From the NCBI RefSeq assembly GCF_000720175.1, contig NZ_JOIX01000013.1, forward strand, positions 62,001 through 126,000: 64,000 bases of DNA. Reading direction: 5' to 3'. The translations under genes were made by a program, and so were the position numbers. The notes beneath the pieces are model-generated. The model saw nothing but the letters and a program-made list of their open reading frames with translations. It was not told where the DNA came from and made no database searches. The stretch comes from Streptomyces sp. NRRL S-337. Lineage in GTDB: Bacteria > Actinomycetota > Actinomycetes > Streptomycetales > Streptomycetaceae. Shown in pieces: positions 61,061-64,000 of the stretch (position 1 is the first letter of the stretch; each line of letters starts with the position of its first letter).

Positions 61061-61753
61061 GTGACCACCGACTCCGCCGCCCGGCCGCCCTCCTCCGAGC
61101 CCTCGACCCCGGTCGAGCCGGGAGGTGCCCGCACCCGCGTCGTCCTGCTGACCGGCCCGTCCGGCACCGGCAAGACGTCCCTGGCCGCCCACAGCGGTCT
61201 GCCCGTCCTCCGTCTCGACGACTTCTACAAGGAGGGGACGGACCCGACGCTGCCCCAACTGCCGGACGGCGGCGGCGCGGACTGGGACTCGCCGCTCTCC
61301 TGGGACGCCGGTGCCGCCGTCGCCGCGATCGAGGCGCTGTGCCGTACGGGGCGTACGGACGTCCCGGTGTACGACATCTCGCTCAGCGCCCGGGTCGGCG
61401 CCGCGGAACTCGATCTCGGGGGCGCCCCGCTGTTCATCGCCGAGGGCATCTTCGCCGCCGATGTGATCGCGGCGTGCCGGGCGGCGGGCCTGCTGGCCGA
61501 TGCGCTGTGTCTGCGCGGGCATCCGGTCACCACCTTCCGCCGGCGGCTGCAGCGGGATCTGCGAGAGGCCCGCAAACCGGTCCCGTACCTGATTCGCCGG
61601 GGGCTGCGGCTGCTGCGCGCCGAGCGGTCGGTGGTGGCCCGCCACACGGCGCTGGGCGCCCACCCGTGCGCGCGGCCGGAGGCGCTGGCCCGTATTTCCG
61701 CCGCGGGTGTGGCCCGTACCGCGGGTGCGGAACGGGCGGCCGTAGGCTCCTGA
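61061..61753 (+). CDS. Uridine kinase-like P-loop kinase
   Basis: This 230-residue P-loop kinase of the uridine kinase/phosphoribulokinase family has Walker A GPSGTGKTS at about residues 32-40. The substrate-binding aspartate lies in LRLDDFYKEGTDPTLPQL and a VYDISLSARVG segment follows. The C-terminal lid has an Arg-rich helix (FRRRLQRDLREARKP). It would phosphorylate uridine or cytidine, or a related nucleoside, matching the neighbouring nucleoside genes, but it diverges from canonical Udk and the substrate is not certain. Confidence 0.82.
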   Translation: MTTDSAARPPSSEPSTPVEPGGARTRVVLLTGPSGTGKTSLAAHSGLPVLRLDDFYKEGTDPTLPQLPDGGGADWDSPLSWDAGAAVAAIEALCRTGRTDVPVYDISLSARVGAAELDLGGAPLFIAEGIFAADVIAACRAAGLLADALCLRGHPVTTFRRRLQRDLREARKPVPYLIRRGLRLLRAERSVVARHTALGAHPCARPEALARISAAGVARTAGAERAAVGS

Positions 61754-61804
61754 CCGCCGGCCGGGCACGTCGGGTGCCCCGCCACCTCAGGGGAGGACGT
61801 ACTG

Positions 61805-62281
61805 ATGCCGAGGGAACACCACTACCGCACGACGGTCACCTGGACCGGCGACAACGGCACGGGGACCAGCAACTACCGGGCGTACGGCCGGGACCACGAG
61901 GTCAGCGCCGAGGGACTGCCGCCGCTGCCGGGCACCGCGGACCCGGCGTTCCGCGGGACGGCCGACCGCTGGAACCCCGAGCAGCTGCTGCTCGCCTCCC
62001 TGGCGCAGTGCCACATGCTGTCCTATCTGGCGCTGTGCGCGCTGGCCGGCGTGGTGGTCACCGGGTACGCGGACGACGCGGCGGGCACGATGGCGGAGGA
62101 CGGCAAGGGTGGCGGGCGGTTCACGGAGGTGGTGCTGCGGCCGCGCGTCGAGGTGGCCTCGGCGGACGACCTCGAACGGGCCCGGGCCCTGCACCACGAC
62201 GCCCACGAGAAGTGCTTCATCGCCAACTCGGTGAACTTCCCGGTCCGGCACGAGCCGGTGGTGACGGTGCGGGACGCATAG
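61805..62281 (+). CDS. OsmC family peroxiredoxin-like protein
   Basis: This 158-residue OsmC/Ohr-fold protein detoxifies organic hydroperoxides by its cysteines. Two cysteine positions are visible, one in LASLAQCHMLSYLALCA and one in AHEKCFIANSVNFPV. The peroxidatic/resolving pair corresponds to OsmC rather than Ohr. The catalytic Arg is not certain. The reductant is probably lipoyl or mycothiol based. It follows the uridine-kinase-like gene on the same strand by 51 bp. Confidence 0.85.
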   Translation: MPREHHYRTTVTWTGDNGTGTSNYRAYGRDHEVSAEGLPPLPGTADPAFRGTADRWNPEQLLLASLAQCHMLSYLALCALAGVVVTGYADDAAGTMAEDGKGGGRFTEVVLRPRVEVASADDLERARALHHDAHEKCFIANSVNFPVRHEPVVTVRDA

Positions 62282-62305
62282 CCGCGCCGGCGGCGGACGC
62301 ACGGA

Positions 62306-62344
62306 AGCGGGCTCGGGCAGACCCCCCGGCCGCCCGAACCCGCT
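62306..62344. terminator. Hairpin after the OsmC gene
   Basis: A 13-bp stem with one mismatch (AGCGGGCTCGGGC and GCCCGAACCCGCT) and a 13-nt loop follow the stop by 24 bp. Confidence 0.6.
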
Positions 62345-62379
62345 CATCTCCCCCGTACTTCCCCCGTATCCCCGATCCC

Positions 62380-62435
62380 CCTCGGGCCTTTCCCCCTCGG
62401 GCGTCCTTTTCAGGTCCCCCTCGGGTCTTTCCCCC
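62380..62435. repeat. Pyrimidine-rich tract with three CCCCCTCGGG repeats
   Basis: CCCCCTCGGG occurs three times, joined by T-rich stretches (CCTTT, GTCCTTTT). On the strand read by the OsmC gene it follows the hairpin at 62306 and may strengthen termination. Confidence 0.55.
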
Positions 62436-62438
62436 GTT

Positions 62439-62469
62439 GGCGCGGCCCGTTCCCCCGGCGGGCCGCGCC
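62439..62469. terminator. sigQ terminator hairpin
   Basis: An 11-bp perfect stem (GGCGCGGCCCG with its complement) with a 9-nt loop lies 6 bp beyond the sigQ stop on the minus strand. Confidence 0.65.
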
Positions 62470-62475
62470 GTTCCT

Positions 62476-63276
62476 TCAGGCCACCAGCTCGCCGAAGGAC
62501 TCTTCCTCGTCACGGCCGAAGCTGAGCACCTCGTCGTCGCGCAGCCGTCGCAGCGCGCGCCAGATACTCGACTTCACCGTGCCGACACTGATGTTGAGGA
62601 TGTCCGCGATCTCCGGGTCCGTGCGGCCCTCGTAGTAGCGCAGCACCAGCATGGTGCGCTGCGTCTCGGGCAGCCGGGCCAGCGCCTGCCACAGCACGGC
62701 GCGCAGCTCGGTGCCGCGCATCGCGTCCACGTCGCCGGCGGTCTCCGGCAGCTCCTCGGTCGGGTACTCGTTGAGCTTGCGCCGGCGCCAGGCGCTGATG
62801 TGCAGGTTGGTCATGGTGCGGCGCAGATAGCCGCCGAGCGCCGCCTTGTCGCTGATCCGGTCCCAGGCCCGGTAGGTCGAGAACAGTGCGCTCTGCAGCA
62901 GGTCCTCGGCCTCGTGGCGGTCCCCGGTCAGGTGGTAGGCGGTGGCGTACAGGGAGGCGCGGCGCTCCTGGACGTAGGCGGTGAAGGCCGCTTCGGCCTC
63001 GGCCGCCTCCGACGCGGAACGCCGTTCCCCCGTGCCCTCCCCGTACTCCGCTCCCCCGTTGTTCCCCCCGTGGACGGCGCTTCCCCCGTGCCGTCCCGTT
63101 CCCCCGTTGATCTCCACCGTCGTCGCGTCGATGGCCACCATGTACGGCGGCCGCTGACGCCCGATGCCGCGAGCACACCCCCGCAGGCTCACGGCACCGG
63201 ACTTCTCCGGTGTCCGCACGACGTCGTGGAGTCGCGTGATAACTGCGCTGGAAGTGGTGCCGTGCAGTGTGGTCAT
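62476..63276 (-). CDS. sigQ: ECF sigma factor SigQ (SigE family)
   Basis: This protein of up to 266 residues has an N-terminal Gly-rich extension of about 90 residues and then sigma region 2 (FTAYVQERRASLYATAYHLT, AEDLLQSALFSTYRAWDRI). Region 4 (LPETQRTMLVLRYYEGRTDP, then LNISVGTVKSSIWRALRRL) is complete. It is divergent from afsQ1, the same arrangement as sigQ-afsQ1Q2 in S. coelicolor, where AfsQ1 activates sigQ and SigQ antagonises antibiotic production. ATG 63276 follows a run of six G; a shorter form starting at MVAIDATTVE is possible. An AfsQ1-type repeat is upstream. Confidence 0.88.
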   Translation of the reverse strand: MTTLHGTTSSAVITRLHDVVRTPEKSGAVSLRGCARGIGRQRPPYMVAIDATTVEINGGTGRHGGSAVHGGNNGGAEYGEGTGERRSASEAAEAEAAFTAYVQERRASLYATAYHLTGDRHEAEDLLQSALFSTYRAWDRISDKAALGGYLRRTMTNLHISAWRRRKLNEYPTEELPETAGDVDAMRGTELRAVLWQALARLPETQRTMLVLRYYEGRTDPEIADILNISVGTVKSSIWRALRRLRDDEVLSFGRDEEESFGELVA

Positions 63277-63401
63277 CTCGCGCCCCCCGTCGTAGAGCCG
63301 GCTCGTTCGGTCCGTTTCGGTGTCCCGGGCGGTGATCGGTGTTGATCTCTCCCGGTGCCCCAAAGCCTGCCAACGCAGTTTCATCGCGTTGTCCGCCGAC
63401 T

Positions 63402-63417
63402 GTCACAGCCCTGTCAC
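63402..63417. promoter_or_regulatory. AfsQ1-type binding site between sigQ and afsQ1
   Basis: GTCAC-AGCCCT-GTCAC is an exact match to the GTnAC-n6-GTnAC direct repeat that I recall as the AfsQ1 consensus. It lies 126-141 bp upstream of the sigQ start and about 103-118 bp upstream of afsQ1. Confidence 0.75.
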
Positions 63418-63506
63418 AGGGGCAGGTCCGGCGCGGCGGACGGTTCGCAGGGGCGGCGGCCCGGGTAGGGCGGGACCACTGGTCGATGTCCCGGCGTCCC
63501 ATGGGC

Positions 63507-63512
63507 CAGAAT
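63507..63512 (+). promoter_or_regulatory. Candidate -10 (CAGAAT) of afsQ1, leaderless
   Basis: CAGAAT lies 7 nt before GTG 63520 with no Shine-Dalgarno. This supports the GTG over the in-frame ATG at 63511. Confidence 0.45.
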
Positions 63513-63519
63513 GGCGGAC

Positions 63520-64000
63520 GTGCCTTTCCTGTTGCTGATCGAGGACGACGACGCCATCCGCACGGCCCTCGAACTCTCGCTGTCCCGCCAGGGTCACCGT
63601 GTGGTGACCGCGGCGACGGGCGAGGACGGTCTGAAGCTGCTGCGCGAGCAGCGCCCGGACCTCATCGTGCTGGACGTGATGCTGCCCGGCATCGACGGTT
63701 TCGAGGTGTGCCGCCGGATCCGGCGTACGGACCAGCTGCCCATCATCCTGCTCACCGCGCGCAACGACGACATCGACGTCGTGGTGGGACTGGAGTCCGG
63801 GGCGGACGACTACGTCGTCAAACCGGTCCAGGGGCGGGTGCTGGACGCCCGGATCCGGGCCGTGCTGCGCCGCGGGGAGCGCGAGTCCAGTGACTCGGCG
63901 ACCTTCGGTTCGCTGGTGATCGACCGGTCGGCGATGACCGTCACCAAGAACGGCGAGGATCTGCAACTGACACCGACCGAGCTGCGGTTGCTGCTGGAGC
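63520..64000 (+). CDS. afsQ1: Response regulator AfsQ1, 3' end outside window
   Basis: This OmpR-family response regulator is cut by the window edge after 160 codons. The receiver domain is complete: acidic pocket IEDDDAIRT (residues 7-15), phospho-acceptor Asp52 in LIVLDVMLPGIDG, switch Thr in LLTARNDD and Lys in YVVKPV. The first part of the winged-helix DNA-binding domain is visible (FGSLVIDRSAMTVTKNGEDL, then LTPTELRLLLE). With its sensor kinase AfsQ2 (expected beyond the right edge) it controls antibiotic production and nitrogen/glutamate responses in S. coelicolor. sigQ is divergent and a GTCAC repeat lies between them. Confidence 0.92.
   Translation, partial: MPFLLLIEDDDAIRTALELSLSRQGHRVVTAATGEDGLKLLREQRPDLIVLDVMLPGIDGFEVCRRIRRTDQLPIILLTARNDDIDVVVGLESGADDYVVKPVQGRVLDARIRAVLRRGERESSDSATFGSLVIDRSAMTVTKNGEDLQLTPTELRLLLE

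Noticed and set aside
1..64000. tRNA or rRNA genes
   Set aside because: I looked for T-loop-like and rRNA-like sequences by eye and found none; a covariance-model search would be needed to be certain.

Overview
The window is a 64 kb stretch of a Streptomyces chromosome. The evidence is very high GC with G/C at third codon positions, typical actinobacterial genes (mycothiol amidase mca, acyl-CoA carboxylase epsilon subunit, DUF4307, AfsQ1/SigQ), and many start codons that sit 6-8 nt after a TANNNT -10 box without a Shine-Dalgarno. From memory, the gene order resembles the conserved S. coelicolor core between the PEP carboxykinase gene and afsQ1/sigQ, read in the same direction. I saw no rRNA, tRNA, CRISPR array or transposase. 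GC-rich hairpins without U-tracts mark most convergent junctions. Two genes run off the edges: pckG on the left and afsQ1 on the right.

Layout. 0-8.5 kb: pckG, a hemolysin III-type membrane protein, TetR and MerR regulators, an amidase, an NADP-dependent oxidoreductase with a MerR-type promoter, and a DUF255 thioredoxin-domain protein. 8.6-15 kb: a large STAND/NB-ARC-like TPR ATPase whose Walker A lysine is arginine, then mca with a small membrane protein, DUF4307 and greA. 15-23.9 kb: a DrrAB-type ABC exporter, threonine dehydratase with ACT domain, a MarR regulator, a short ECF-like sigma factor coupled to a membrane protein, cystathionine gamma-synthase, a membrane-anchored unknown and msrA.

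23.9-27.9 kb is an accessory patch: an unknown ORF, a stray msrA 3' end, a frameshifted DUF6247-like gene with a toxin-like stub (a decayed toxin-antitoxin pair), a divergent XRE/SDR pair, a nonsense-mutated fragment of the unknown ORF's family, and an intact SBD-HNH endonuclease of the type IV family that cuts phosphorothioate-modified DNA.

28-48 kb is mostly core: DUF2786 protein, lipoprotein L,D-transpeptidase, a LAXTG-type sortase substrate, hutH, a GAF-GGDEF protein, enoyl-CoA hydratase, adenylate cyclase, birA divergent from pccB-pccE, a class B penicillin-binding protein, maf, a MOSC protein, a PfpI protein and the biotinylated carboxylase subunit accA2. BirA, PccB, PccE and AccA2 together make a functional biotin-dependent acyl-CoA carboxylase set.

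48-61.8 kb holds a nucleoside-salvage group: a DeoR regulator, an LpdA-type quinone reductase, purine nucleoside phosphorylase, a phosphopentomutase-type sugar phosphomutase, deoC, an aldehyde dehydrogenase, a half-length aldehyde dehydrogenase paralogue and a uridine-kinase-like gene. They would convert (deoxy)nucleosides to (deoxy)ribose-5-P, then glyceraldehyde-3-P plus acetaldehyde, and oxidise the aldehyde. The pnp and deoC promoters share an identical 12-bp palindrome, which I read as a common operator. The right end carries an OsmC protein and the divergent sigQ/afsQ1 pair, with an AfsQ1-type direct repeat between them.
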